From contig NC_035435.2 of NCBI RefSeq assembly GCF_002127325.2, positions 8,802,423 to 8,866,422 on the forward strand: a DNA stretch of 64,000 bases, in the 5' to 3' direction. The stretch's first letter is position 1; every line of letters begins with the position of its first letter. This DNA comes from Helianthus annuus (lineage: Eukaryota; Streptophyta; Magnoliopsida; Asterales; Asteraceae). The position numbers were made by a program, and so were the translations under genes. Under the pieces are notes generated by a model. The model saw nothing but the letters and a program-made list of their open reading frames with translations. It made no database searches and was not told where the DNA came from. This document shows, piece after piece, positions 12,267 through 24,616 of this stretch.

Positions 12267-15200
12267 GTAAAGGTGGTATCAGAGCCACTGCTTTAAGCCT
12301 GTAAGTGTTGTGATAATAATAATACTTAAGCTTAAATAAAAAGAGTTAGGAGATTACTATTAAATGGTAGCACAGCTGATAGCAGTTAGACTTGAACATA
12401 AGAAAAGATGCCTTAGTATAAGCTAAGCCATTTGTTTACACAATTAGGTGTTATAATAATAGCTAAGTTTAAACGGAGAATTAGAAACTTAATATTATCT
12501 GATAGCACTCTGAATGATATTTAGACTTGAACTTAAGAATTTTGCCTTAAAATAAACTTTAAGGTAAATTACTTATATAAGTATAATATAATGGATATTG
12601 GTATTCCATAAGAATGACGATTAGCAGGCAATAGCACTTAATTGCTTCTTGCTTATTAATAATTATTTGGTCTAGAATAAGATATCTTATGGAAATATAA
12701 ATTTCCTTGATTCTGGATAAAAGCCCTAATAAAAGAGGCACTTTTAAAATCTCGAAAAGATACTATTTATGGGAAATAGAAAATTTTCTCCGGCAAAACT
12801 GGGTATAGAGTAGCAGACTCTCCAGCTTGTCCGGATATACTGAGATTACCTCTCCGGCGCGAATCGGATAAGACGGGGTACATAGTATGTCAAACAAGTG
12901 ACAAGATTTCCCTAAATAATATCATGAGCTGATATCTGACTTATTTTGGAAATATGAATCTATTATATACATTTAACCTTATGAAAGGTTTGTCTATTAC
13001 AACATGTGAAATATATAATATAGATATATATATATATATCTATAAGGAATTCCAAAAGACAATTAAGAATAAAGCACAAGCATATGTGTCAATAATAAAT
13101 ATAGATTTCTTTATCAGGAATCTCTCGCATATATCTTTAATTTCGATGTCAAACATTCTTTCGTTTGATCATCTACCTCGTAACTCGTGCAACAAAATAA
13201 TACTGGAAACCCATTAAGTTGGGACACCATCCAAAAATATAAGAATTACCAATGCGTTATCACAAACTATTAACGCAAGTAAGAAACATCTAAAGTTGTG
13301 CTAATGCACCAGAAAACACATGAAACCTAAAATTTCACGTCCACAAGACATCAAAGTGTATCACATACAATTTCCAAGGCAAGACCTTTGAAAAAAATAA
13401 ATTTGGGCACGATGATACCAATACTAAATTCCGTCAGTAAAAGAACTCCTAATCAAGAAGCGGCACTTTGCCACATGATCTTACAAACGATCAAAATCTC
13501 GCTGAGGTACGTTGGAACAATATTTCACAAACATCGGTGCATAGTCTAACCTGAGTCATAATTATTAGCACTACAAAATAAGTCATATATTTTTGCAAAT
13601 CCCCTATTTCATTTCACTTCATTCGACATTCTCTGATAATGTCATTTAACAAATAGTTATCACACGAAATTCCAGATAAGAAGTTCTTATATTTCTTTCG
13701 TTGCAATTCTGGCTTCTGCCTATAAAGAGTTGACTTTCGTGTTTCTACTTCCTCTAATAGTCATCATACCATGAGGATTTCTTTCATAGTAACAAATATT
13801 GATCTATTTCATTTCTTGGTAAATCCACACTTTACACATGCACTGTTTGTTGCGCATGTGGTTCGTTTGATTTATGAAGACCACTGGAGGGCTTCATTCC
13901 AAATTGTTATTTTTATCAAAAGTTCAAATATCTTATCACTATACTTGATCTTTGCATTTATAAACCACGTTTATTGCAAAACGTTGACTCTTTGATATCG
14001 AGTCAATAAGTTTCTTGAAAAACTCAATTTCCTTTAGCATACATGGTTTTTGTTGTAACCATATCCAAAATTTCTTATTAATACATGAACTCGTTTTGTT
14101 TACACCAAGTTCAATTTTTTGAACTTGCTCGCATTACGTATTCAATTCAAAGTCCCATATGATGGATAGAAGCCATCATATTCAAAATAGTCCCAACAAG
14201 CACTTCAATTCTCTTGAACCATAACATGCTTGTTTAGTCTTCGAATTAATCAAATCATTTCTTTGATTACGATCACCTTGTGGTGACATTTTTCACAAAA
14301 TTTGAAAATTGCGCTAATCTCGTTTAAATTATTTATTTTTGGTAAATATTTGTAATAAAATATTAATAATAGTAGGTATTAATATTATTATTAGGTATTA
14401 AGGTTATTATCAAGACAGGTATTGGATAGCGTAGCCTTAGTTAGGCATGGACTGATCACCTATGCTTAAACAAGGCATCACTAACCAATATCCAACAATG
14501 ATAATAACTATTTAATATATATAAATTAAGTCATCATACTTATTTAATAAATTTCAATTATATATATATATATAAATATTTTTATATTATATATATAGAA
14601 ATATATATACTTTGTACTATAAAGAGAAGACATATTTTCATAAAACAATCAAAGGAACGAATAAAATTATCTAAGTAACTGTCTATGTATTCATGAACAA
14701 GACATATTCATCTTGATTAATATTTCACAACTATTAAATACTTATAGAAATATTCTTTTATAATATATATATATATATATATATTAGAATATCAAATATT
14801 ATTTACGCAAACCAATATTTAAGTATGCTTGATATTAAAATAAACATTTATGATTTAAAAATACCTTATTATATAATCTTATAGTTAAACACACTTGATT
14901 TTAAAAATGATAATCGTAAGTTCTAGAATATTGGGTAAAACCTATTTATAAAACATATATCATTATTCTGTCAAAATTACCATGGGTTTTGATATTTTAA
15001 ACCTATCTATATTTATTTATTATTCTACTTTATGATAACATAAAAGGAAAAGGTATTTAATAAATCAAAATATCACCTATCTTTAAATCAAACATTTTGA
15101 TTAAAATCATCTGAATACAATTATGTATTAAGACAAAAAAAAATACTCTAACTTTATTGTCTTTTCATATATTCTTACAAATCACCCATCACAGCACATT

Positions 15201-15965
15201 GAATTTCTCATATCATAATTCAATATTTGACAAAACCTTTTTATGTTTTCATTTCATTTTGAACCGATCAATCTTAAGTCTTCCTTAGGTACCAATCAAG
15301 GTAAGTTTTCTTCTGACAAAGAATTTTACTAATTCCAAAAAGTTCTTCACATTCATTTTAAAAATGTATGGATCATATATCTTTTGGCTTGAACATAATC
15401 ACCTTAGAAACTATACCATTTCATCAGGAATGTCTCATCTTTTGAAATATCCAGATTCGCCTCCTTGAAACTCTCAAATTCGAAAACGATAAATTTATTC
15501 GGTCATCATTGAATTCTTTCAATCATTACAAACACTTTGTAACGTCCGAATAGATTTGTAGCCTGTGCTAAACCCTCTTCATACGCCATTCGTTTGATTT
15601 GTCATATTCTTGGTACAATTATGTACTCAAATTACGATACACTAAATTCTATTGTCCAGTACCATTTAAGTAAACAATATTGATTTTCGGATAATCATTA
15701 TCAAATCATTTTCCATACTTCCATTCACAAATAGATATTTATAAATTCAGAATCTCCCTCAATTGATCAAAGTAAGTTCATTTCGAATATTTAATCCAAT
15801 TGTTTCTATAAATCATTTTTATTTTTAAATTTTCATACCCCTCAAAATATCTTTTGATTCCATTCCACGATACATTGTTTCTCTTAATTAAAAGAAGAAA
15901 CATAACCCCAAGAAAATATCATAGTCCAAATCTCGAGGACGAGATTTTTATTAAGGAGGGGAGGA
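12267..15965 (+). other. Interior of element C, no genes
   Basis: AT-rich sequence of 3.7 kb. Apart from the primer-binding site at its left end and the polypurine tract at its right end I see no protein domain in any frame. Open frames of 60-90 codons (12954-13217, 13771-13995) have no recognisable motif. (TA)n runs occur near 13022, 14562, 14765. An imperfect inverted repeat spans about 14405-14510. It may be a fully decayed internal region or unrelated captured DNA. Confidence 0.75.
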
Positions 15966-18445
15966 TGTAACAACTCTCACTAAAAATAATATTTAATATG
16001 ATAATTATCCAATAAGGAAACCCTAATTGAGACACCCAAGTAATTCTGCACAAACTCTAAAAATTCCAGAACAATCGGAATCAGGATCAGGGCCCCTAAA
16101 ACTCAAGGGGGGTTAACCCTAGTTGAACGATTATCCATTTAAATCGTTGTTTAACTCTAATTGGACAACACTATTGATTCAGCAAGCCTAGTCCCGAACC
16201 TAGGCGGCCTATAATTAGACTGCTTCCCTTACGGACCGTAAGGGAGGTGGCATACGGTCCGTAAGCATGTCCAAAAGTCAGTATAAATAGCCGACCTTGG
16301 CACTTGAATTCTGTGTTTAAAACGACGTCTAAAGCTTCTGTGTACGTCGAGTTATTCGCTGTTCACTTCACAACACACACAAAATCACTAATTAGTGTAG
16401 CGGGGTGCTGCTACGATGCCGGGTATTAACTCGATCGCTGTTCAATTCTTTTCTTTCCGTCAGCTTTTATTTTTGTAAATAATAGCTCGGGATTTTACCC
16501 TCTAAATCCCTAAACTCTGCCCGTTATTAGGGTAATAACTCTAATCACTGGTACGATACTTTATCCGATCGATTATAACTATCCAACGATTGTCTGAGTG
16601 CTGCTCAAATTGAGTTATACTTTGTTATTCATCGTGATTTCGACTTGAATGTTTGAGTGCTGTCCGAACTCGGGCTATACTCTGTCATTCGTTGGGAATC
16701 CGCTGAATTGTTAAGTATTGCACTTGTAAATCATTGTGAGGGTTTTATCTCGTGATTGTCGTTAAAGTGGAATTGAGTTAGTACACTAATACGAGTTCCA
16801 TTGTGTCTAGAAATTAGAAATCGTAATCAGGAAACTGCTAGAGTACTTAGTAGCTAAGTAAACTTAATAGTTAAATAAACTTAGCAGCTAGGTTAACTGA
16901 GTAGGTTAATTAATCTATTAATTAAGTTCAGTATTAATTAAGTGGGATTAATTAAGCTAAACCAGATTAATTAAGCTAAGTACGATTAATTAAGTTAAGC
17001 AAGATTAATTAAGCTAAGTAAGATCTACTAATCACCTAAATAGATATATATATATATATATATAAATATAAATAGATAATATCAAAGGAAGGTGCTAGGA
17101 AGGTGTAAGAGGATAGATATCTGTGTATAGGAAGCTTCCTAGAAAATGCATAAGTAACTTCCTAGAAAAGCTATAGGAAACTTCCTAGAAATACAAGGGA
17201 AACTTCCTAGAAATACAAGGGAAACTTCCTAGAAATTTCCTATTTCCTACCTATAAATAGGAAGCTTAGGAATTCATTTTCCTTTGCTCATTTCTCTTCT
17301 TCTTTACTCTATACGTTGGTGTTATAACCAATAATCACCAAAGCGAAGTTCTGTCCGATTGATTCAGGAACCAACGAACGAATGCCAAAGTGTTGTACTT
17401 TGTGAATTTCGGTAAACGGAATCCAAAGTACTATACTTTGTGATTTCGGTAAACAGAATCCAAAGTACTATACCTTGTGACTTCGATAAACGGAATCCAA
17501 AGTGTTACATTTTGTGAATTTTGTTAAGGTTCGAATCTCGTGACTACCGTTAGGTTTGATTTGGGTTTTACACAAATACGTATTCCATTCTGTTAAACTA
17601 TATGTTTAACTACCGAAAATACTTCCCACTACACACTCACAATCAAACAAACTAATAAATCATCAGAAGATCCAGAATAATAAAGTGCATGCTTAATTAT
17701 CGGAAGAAGTAGAATCAAGAAGCTTGTTAACTCAATCTTGCATATTTATAAAGTGAGTCATTCTCTTTTTATCAGTTGTTTTACAAAAAACTCAAAATTA
17801 TTTTCAAAGTTATAACTACAGGGATTAAGTCTATGTAATCACCAAGTTACAGCCGGTATGTGGGGTTTTGTATACATTACTTATTTCCCGTCACACTTGG
17901 ACAACGAGTTAGCCAAGGGGTGATCTAACCACAGTCACAGACACCATTTGGACAACGAGATAGCCAATGGGTAGTCGAGTGACAAGTACTGTGGGTAGTT
18001 GGTTTGATATCAGAAACATTGTAATTCCCCTTAATACTGTAAATTATAACAAATCTGTTTTTATAAAACCTGAATGAACTCACTCAGTATTTCCCGCTGA
18101 CAAAACCTTTTTAAAATGCGTTTCAGGCAATTACAGTATATTGGAGTAAGGATTGGATCCGGCACTGAAGGACTTCAAGAAGTGGCTTATTTTATTAATT
18201 AAATCAAATTAAGAAATATTGTTTTATATAATCAAATTTATCTATATTAAAGCTACCATTATAAAACATGGGTTTCATCCCATCTATTTTATAAATAAAA
18301 TCCGGTGTTTTTAAACTCTGATAATTTTCCTAACTCACGGTCCTGATGAAATTTCCGCTGCAATGTTTTTCAAAAATAATCACCGGTACCACTGGACTGC
18401 TCGCGGCTCCCGATTCCGTCCAGGATGGGGTCTGGGGTCGTGACA
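15966..18445 (+). repeat. 3' LTR of element C
   Basis: Same length as the 5' copy and about 99.4% identical by eye. It repeats all its features: the TACGG-N-CCGTA dyad pair at 16227-16245 and 16251-16265, the TATA box near 16280, and the same tandem arrays. The right TSD TCAAG follows at 18446-18450, where gag of element D resumes. Confidence 0.9.
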
Positions 18446-18450
18446 TCAAG

Positions 18451-19514
18451 GCTTCAACCTTCTGCCTCAGATGATGACCCAGATGATGACCAGTTTCCCG
18501 TGGCAGCACTTCATCAATCAAGTGCTAGCAACCCAAGGGAACAGCAACAACGTGGGTGCAAGGGTTGAAGAAGATTTAGCCAAACCCTACAAGCCGAGTA
18601 ACCTCTCATGCTTTTCACAGCAAATAGCCGATTATGATTTTCAAACAAAGATCAAAATGCCATCCCACATCAGAACATATGATGGGACTGAAGATCCTGA
18701 AGACCGTCTTCAGATCTTTACTGGTGCCGCAAGAATCGAGAAATGGTCAAATGCTGAATGCTGTTTGATGTTCATGCAAACCCTTGTCGGATCAGCCGGA
18801 ATCTGGTTCAATGACTTACCTGCTCGAAGCGTTCGAAGCTTCGATGATCTAAGCAAAGGGTTCCTAGCCAATTTCTCTCAACAGAGGCGTTATGTCAAAG
18901 ATGCTACAGTGATCTTTTAGATCAAACAAAGAGATGATGAAAGCCTTCGAGAGTTCATAGAAAGATACAAGAAGGAAGGTCTAACTTATGTGGGGGCAGA
19001 CGAAAAGATGAGGGTGGCCGGTTTCATGAATGCCATTACCTCAAAATATCTCACAAGGGATTTCAACAAATCCCTGCCCAAGACCTTGGAAGAAGCTCTC
19101 GGAAGGGCTGAAGCCCACATCCGGGGAGAGGAGGCAGTAGACATTAAAGAACAAAGGAAAAGAGGATCCAGCTGGCGAGGCAATAACCCAGCTAGAAAGA
19201 GAGGAAACTTCAACTCCTATGACAGACACCAAAAGGGTTCAGACCATCGAAGGTCTGAAGGCCGGAACCCTCCCAGCAGGGAAAAAGGCTTGAGTTTCAC
19301 ACCTCTCACCAAGACTCCTCAAGAAATCCTAGCTACAGAAGAAGTCAAACAAAACTTTCGGCCTCCTAGGCCTCTCCCCAAAAGCAGAAAGAATGAGAAC
19401 TCCACACAATACTGTGAATTTCATGAAGAAAAAGGTCACCATACCAATGATTGCTTCCAGCTTAAGAAAAGGATTGAAGAAGCTGTTAAGTCCGGAGAAC
19501 TTGCTCATTTGTAA
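18451..19514 (+). pseudogene. Element D gag
   Basis: The frame reads a typical Tat-lineage Gag: a Met- and Gln-rich stretch, a capsid region with the pattern RTYDGTEDPEDRLQIF, then GIWFNDLPARSV and FSQQRRYVKDAT, and a basic C-terminus with a knuckle-like CEFHEEKGHHTNDC near 19412-19453. A TAG at 18918-18920 interrupts it in frame, in a place where a glutamine is usual (C to T). The frame closes at 19512. Sequence typical of the family continues in the next frame, so a base was lost near 19510, and a second shift occurs near 19620 before protease. Not functional. Confidence 0.88.
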
Positions 19515-19656
19515 AAGGAGTAAGGGACAAAATGGCTGAAGGAAAAGGCAAGGAAGTTAATATGGTGGATTTTGATGGAAGGGTTCCACACAAGAGGCAA
19601 CGCTTCAGTGTGTTTGCTTTCCCCCAACAGAGAAAGACCCTCTTTCAAACCCTCTC

Positions 19657-22600
19657 GTGGTAGAAGCAACTGTGGGAACTTTACAAACAAGTAGGGCATA
19701 CGTAGACACTGGGGCAGCTACTAAAATCATGTTTGAGAAGTTCTTCAACCGCTTGAGCAATGAAGAACGTTCAAGGCTTCAACCCTCTGGAACCTCCATA
19801 AAAGGTATTGCCGATATACCCCTTAAACCTTTAGGGCAACTGACACTTAATGTTCGTTTCAGCGAAGGTCAGAAAGAAAGAACCCAACCACTCACCTTTG
19901 TGGTTATCAATATTCCCTCAAACTATGACGTGATCATCTGGAGGCTAGGACAGTGTGCATTTTACATGGCTGTGTCTGTTGGCCATGGCACTGTCAAATT
20001 TCCCACCGAGAGGGGAATAGCAACCCTTCAACCTTCCCAGGAAGCCTACATGGTTGAAGGTGAAAGCTCCAAAAGCGAAGAAGACAAGCAAAGGCTAATC
20101 ATAAATCCTAAGTACCCTGAACAGAGAATAAGGGTCAACCCAAACCTTTCACAAGAAACCCTTTCATATCTTGAAAAATTGCTAACACACTACAGCGATG
20201 TCTTCGCTTGGTGTCCGGAAGATATGACCGGGATCCCCCGAAACATTGCTGAACATGAGTTAAGGATACCACCAGATGTTAAGCCTGTGGTCCAAAAGAA
20301 AAGAAGTCTAGCACCTGAGAGAAGCCTGGCTGCTTGCCAAGAAGTTGAAAAGCTTGTGTCAGCCGGCATTCTCCGAGAAGTCAAGTACCAATCATCGGTT
20401 GCAAACCCAGTTATGGTCAAGAAGCCAGACAACTCTTGGAGGATGTGCATAGATTTCAAAGATCTTAACAAAGCTTGTCCCAAGGATTGCTATCCATTGC
20501 CAGAAATTGATCTCAAGGTTGACTCCCTCACCAGTTACCCTTTCAAGTGCTTTCTTGATGCTTACAAAGGGTATCATCAAATACTCATGAAAGAAGAAGA
20601 TAAAGAAAAGACAGCGTTCCACACCGATAAAGGAATCTTTTGTTACCAAAAGATGCCTTTTGGCCTCAAAAACGCTGGGGCAACCTACCAACGTCTAGTG
20701 GACAAAGCCTTTGCAAGCCAAATTGGTAAAAACATGGAAGCATATGTCGATGACTTGGTGATCAAAAGCAAGACGGAGTATCAAATACTCGATGACATTC
20801 AAGAAACTTTCAAGAACCTCAAAAAGGTTAACATGAAGCTCAACCCTGAAAAATGTTCATTTGGGTTTGAGGAAGGCAAGTTCTTGGGTCATATTGTTGG
20901 GAAACAAAGCATTAAGGCTAACCCAAACAAGGTGAAAGATGTTCTTGAAACCAAACCACCAAAAACCATGAAGGAGGTTGAAAGCCTGAATGGGAAGCTT
21001 GCAGCCTTGAAGCGTTTTACCTCAAAGTTAGCAGAAAGGTCTCTCCCCTTTTTCAAAACGCTCAAAGGTTGCACCAATAAGAAGGACTTCAAATGCACTG
21101 AAGAGGCCGATGAAGCCTTTAACCAAATGAAGCAGCACCTAGCTTCCCTACCTGACATGGCAGCCCCAGAAACGGGAGAATTAATCTCAGTATACCTCTC
21201 AGTTGCTGAAGAAGCAATAAGCGCGGTCCTCACCATTGAGCGAGAAAAAGCACAGGTACCCGTTTATTTCTTCAGCAAAACTCTAAAATTGGCTGAAACC
21301 AAATATCCTCCTTTGGAAAAAATGGCCCTAGCCCTAGTTCAAACAGCTAGAAGGCTTCGAAGGTATTTCCATGCACATCCTATACAAGTGGTCACCGACC
21401 AACCTATCCGGAGTGTGCTTAAAAAACCAGAAAACTCGGGGCGATTAGCCAAATGGGCAGTGGAACTAGGTGAACACAACATCACCTATGTCCCAAGAAA
21501 AGCCATCAAAGCCCAAGTTTTGGCTGATTTCATTGCAGAAGTCCCTATGCAAACCATCACTGAAGTAAATACAGCCGCCACTGAACCCTCAAGCCTTGAA
21601 GCCTGGAAGCTTTTTACCGATAGGGCTTCAAGCGTTGAAGGGTCAGGGGCTGGGCTTATTCTGATCAACCCAGAAGGGTTAGAATTCACATACGCTCTTC
21701 GCTTTGATTTTCAGACAACCAACAACGAAGCCGAATACGAAGCACTGATAGCCGGCTTAAGACTGGCTAAAGAGATGAAGGTCCAGAAGCTTGAAGTGTT
21801 CACAGATTCGTTGTTGGTATCAAGCCAGGTGAATGAAAGCTACATTGCAAAGGAGCCCAACATGAAAAGGTACAAAGAAAAATCCAAAGAATTGATGGAT
21901 ACCTTCCAAACATGTAGTATCAAGCAAATCCTCAGGTCCCAAAATAAGAAGGCAGATGCCTTAAGCAAGCTTGCGTCTCTCACTTTTGCCCACCTTACAA
22001 AGAAGGTGTTGGTAGAAGTGTTAAAGGCTCCATCAATTGATGAGTTAGAAGTTCAAGATGTAATCACCGATAAAGATCCAAATTGGATGACTCCAGTGAA
22101 GAAATTCCTCAAAAACGGTGAATTGCCTAGTGATCAAACAGAGGCTGAAAGGGTTAAAATTAAGGCAAGGCAGTATGTACTACAAGGTGAAACCCTTTAC
22201 AAAAAAGGTTATCTTGCTCCCTTGTTAAGATGTGTAGGTCCCGAGCAAAGTCAGTATTTGATCAAAGAAATTCACGAAGGTATATGCGGAGCTCATTTTG
22301 GAGCTAGATCGGTGGTTGCCAAACTCATGAACCTTGGGTATTTTTGGCCCTCAATGCACCGAGATGCCGCTGAGCAGCTAAAGAAGTGTGATGCCTGCCA
22401 AATTCATGCACCTGTCCCAAAAAGTCCTAAACATGACCTTGTCCCAATAACCTCAGCATGGCCCTTCTACAAATGGGGCATGGACATCGTCGGACCATTT
22501 CCCCCCAAGCAAAGGTGGAGTAAAATTTTTGTTGGTGGCCATAGATTATTTCACCAAGTGGCCCGAAGTTAAACCACTTGCAAAAATCACGGGCAAGCAG

Positions 22601-23317
22601 GTCATTGACTTTGTTTGGGAGAACATTATTTGCCGTTATGGATTGCCGGGAGTACTTGTCACTAACAATGGAAAGCAATTTGCTGAGAAGCCTTTCAGCA
22701 TTTGGTGCAAAGAATACAGGATAAATCAAGTCTTCAGCTCAGTGGCTTACCCGTAATCAAACGGTCAAGTTGAAAGGACGAATAGAAGCATAGTGGAAGG
22801 GATCAAAACAAGATTGGGAAGGTATGAAAACAACTAGCTTGAAGAGTTGCTAAGTGTTTTATGGGCAATCCGGACAACCGAAAAAACAAGCCATATAAGA
22901 ACACCTTATAGCCTAGTATTTGGGTCTGAGGCTGTAATTCCTGCTGAAATAGGAGTTGTAACACAACGAGTTGTCAACATAGATCCCGAAACAAACCAAA
23001 AAGAGACTATGTTGAACTTACAACTCCTAGAGGAAGCACAAGATCAAGCCGTAATTCAAGAAGCCAAATACAAGCAACGAATGGAAGCCTACTACAACAA
23101 GAGAGTCAAGAATGAAAGTTTCAAGCCAGGAGACCTGGTCCTTAGAAACAATGAAGCTAGCAAGAAAGAGAATCAAGGAAAGCTTGGCCCAAAATGGGAA
23201 GGCCCATACACCATCCTTGAAGCACATAAGGGTGGATCCTACAAGCTAGCAGACCCAGAAGGTAAAAGGCTTCCAAGGCACTGGAATGGAAAAACCTTGA
23301 AAAGGTTTCATGTCTAA
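19657..23317 (+). pseudogene. Element D pol (protease, RT, two RNase H, integrase)
   Basis: The longest stretch is 971 codons (19657-22572). Protease VDTGA is at residue 16. RT has the intact YVDD at 20743-20754. The first RNase H region (about 21180-21540) is degraded, and an archaeal-type RNase H follows (LFTDRASS near 21610, NNEAEYEALIAGL near 21722, FTDS near 21800). The integrase HHCC finger is at about 22270-22405, and the core begins MDIVGPF near 22482. A one-base shift near 22525, in a run of A and T, moves integrase to the next frame. There VTNNGKQF near 22660 has Asn where the second catalytic Asp belongs, a TAA interrupts at 22754-22756 and a TAG at 22836-22838. The C-terminal part reads to 23317. 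RT looks sound, integrase is dead. Confidence 0.92.
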
Positions 23318-24306
23318 ACGGGAAAAATTGGTTTGTATTTCACAATGTTGCATTTCAAGAGTAGAACTATGAAAACCTTTTGTAAAAATGTCTCTTGAAT
23401 GAATGAAGCTGTTCTATCAAATTTGTCTTTCTATCCTAAAAATCAGGTTGAGAACCTAGCAAGAAACTCCATGGCAAGGGCCATGTAAGGGGTTGAGCTC
23501 CCAGGTCACATCGGGGTCAATAGGTTCAAGGGTTGAATGGACCTATATAAGGGGTGAGTTCCTAAATCAATACAACTCCATGAGACTTATTATCAAAAAC
23601 AAAAGGGTCTCATAGACAGGTTTGAACAGCCTACACCAAATGTTCCTTAAGCCTTAGAAAAACAGCAAGCAAACAGTCTTACGAAATCAAATAAAATGAT
23701 AAAAAGGATAGGTGCTATGTCTTCTTGTTAAAAATACCAAGGCTAAGTGTCTGCAGCACTGAACCCTTTAAGGTATATAAAACATAAAGACAACGCAAAC
23801 TTAACAAAGACAAAGGTACAAGAAAAAGGAAATAAATCAAAGAGCAATGCAACAACTTGAACGAAAGGATATAAAAACCTAAAAAAAATACAAACCAAGT
23901 CAAGTTATAAAACTAAGAAGCCTTCAAGGCTTCAAGCCACGAATGAGATAACTCAAAACCTTAAAGGCTGCAACCTACTTACAGACAGCCAAAAAGCTTA
24001 AAAGCTTGAAACCAACAAAGCTACCTTCAACCAAATAGGCACAAGTATAAAAACAAAGCGCAAAGAAAATAGTTAAACATAATATCATAACAAAGAAAGC
24101 CCCGAAAAACTTTCAACCATTCAAGCACAAGTTAAAACAAGTTCTAGTGACTTACAAGTTGGGATATTGTTCAAACGGCCATACAGGCCTAAAAGCACAA
24201 CCACATAACAGGAACCTTAGGGGTTCCTGGAAAACCTAATATTGTTTAAAGTTAACATTACAAACCACAAATTGTTTTTGAGTGCTAAGAAAGCTACGAA
24301 TATCCG
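23318..24306. other. Element D, non-coding spacer after integrase
   Basis: About 1 kb between the end of integrase and the antisense frame. It is rich in A and in CTTCAAG/AGGCTT words, which are also frequent in the D coding parts. I see no domain and no credible frame on either strand. Confidence 0.7.
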
Positions 24307-24616
24307 TTAAGCATCGGCAGAAGGCTTGGAAACCTTGGAACCTTCAGCCTTGGCCTTCTTTGCTTTCTTGGACTTCTTAGCTTTTGCACCACCATCACCA
24401 CCTACTGCTGAAGCCTCCAAGCTTGTATCCTTCAAAGCATCAGGCACACTTGAAAGGGTGTCATCACTATCTCCCGAGTAGGATCTCTTCTTCGAAAGAG
24501 AACCCAAGACTTCAGCACGGACTTTTTCATTAAGGCCCTCCGGTTTCAAGTCCTGTAACACAGCAAGAGGCTTACCAAAACAAGAAGAAACTTGATAAAC
24601 ATAAGGGTAGGTCAGC

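Larger units (their letters stand above)
9787..18445 (+). mobile_element. Element C: LARD-type non-autonomous LTR element
   Basis: Two LTRs of 2,480 bp each (9787-12266 and 15966-18445) enclose 3,699 bp without coding capacity. TSD TCAAG is perfect (9782-9786 and 18446-18450). A primer-binding site TGGTATCAGAGCC, matching the 3' end of initiator tRNA-Met, is at 12274-12286. A purine tract AAGGAGGGGAGGA ends just before the 3' LTR. Reading the LTRs side by side I count about 15 substitutions and no length difference, roughly 0.6%, so insertion was recent on a plant time scale. Large size, intact cis signals and no gag or pol define a LARD (large retrotransposon derivative). Movement would need proteins from another gypsy element. 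Confidence 0.9.

Noticed and set aside
12274..12286. tRNA-Met gene pieces (also 27474, 32109, 51950)
   Set aside because: These are primer-binding sites complementary to the tRNA 3' end next to LTRs; no cloverleaf is present.
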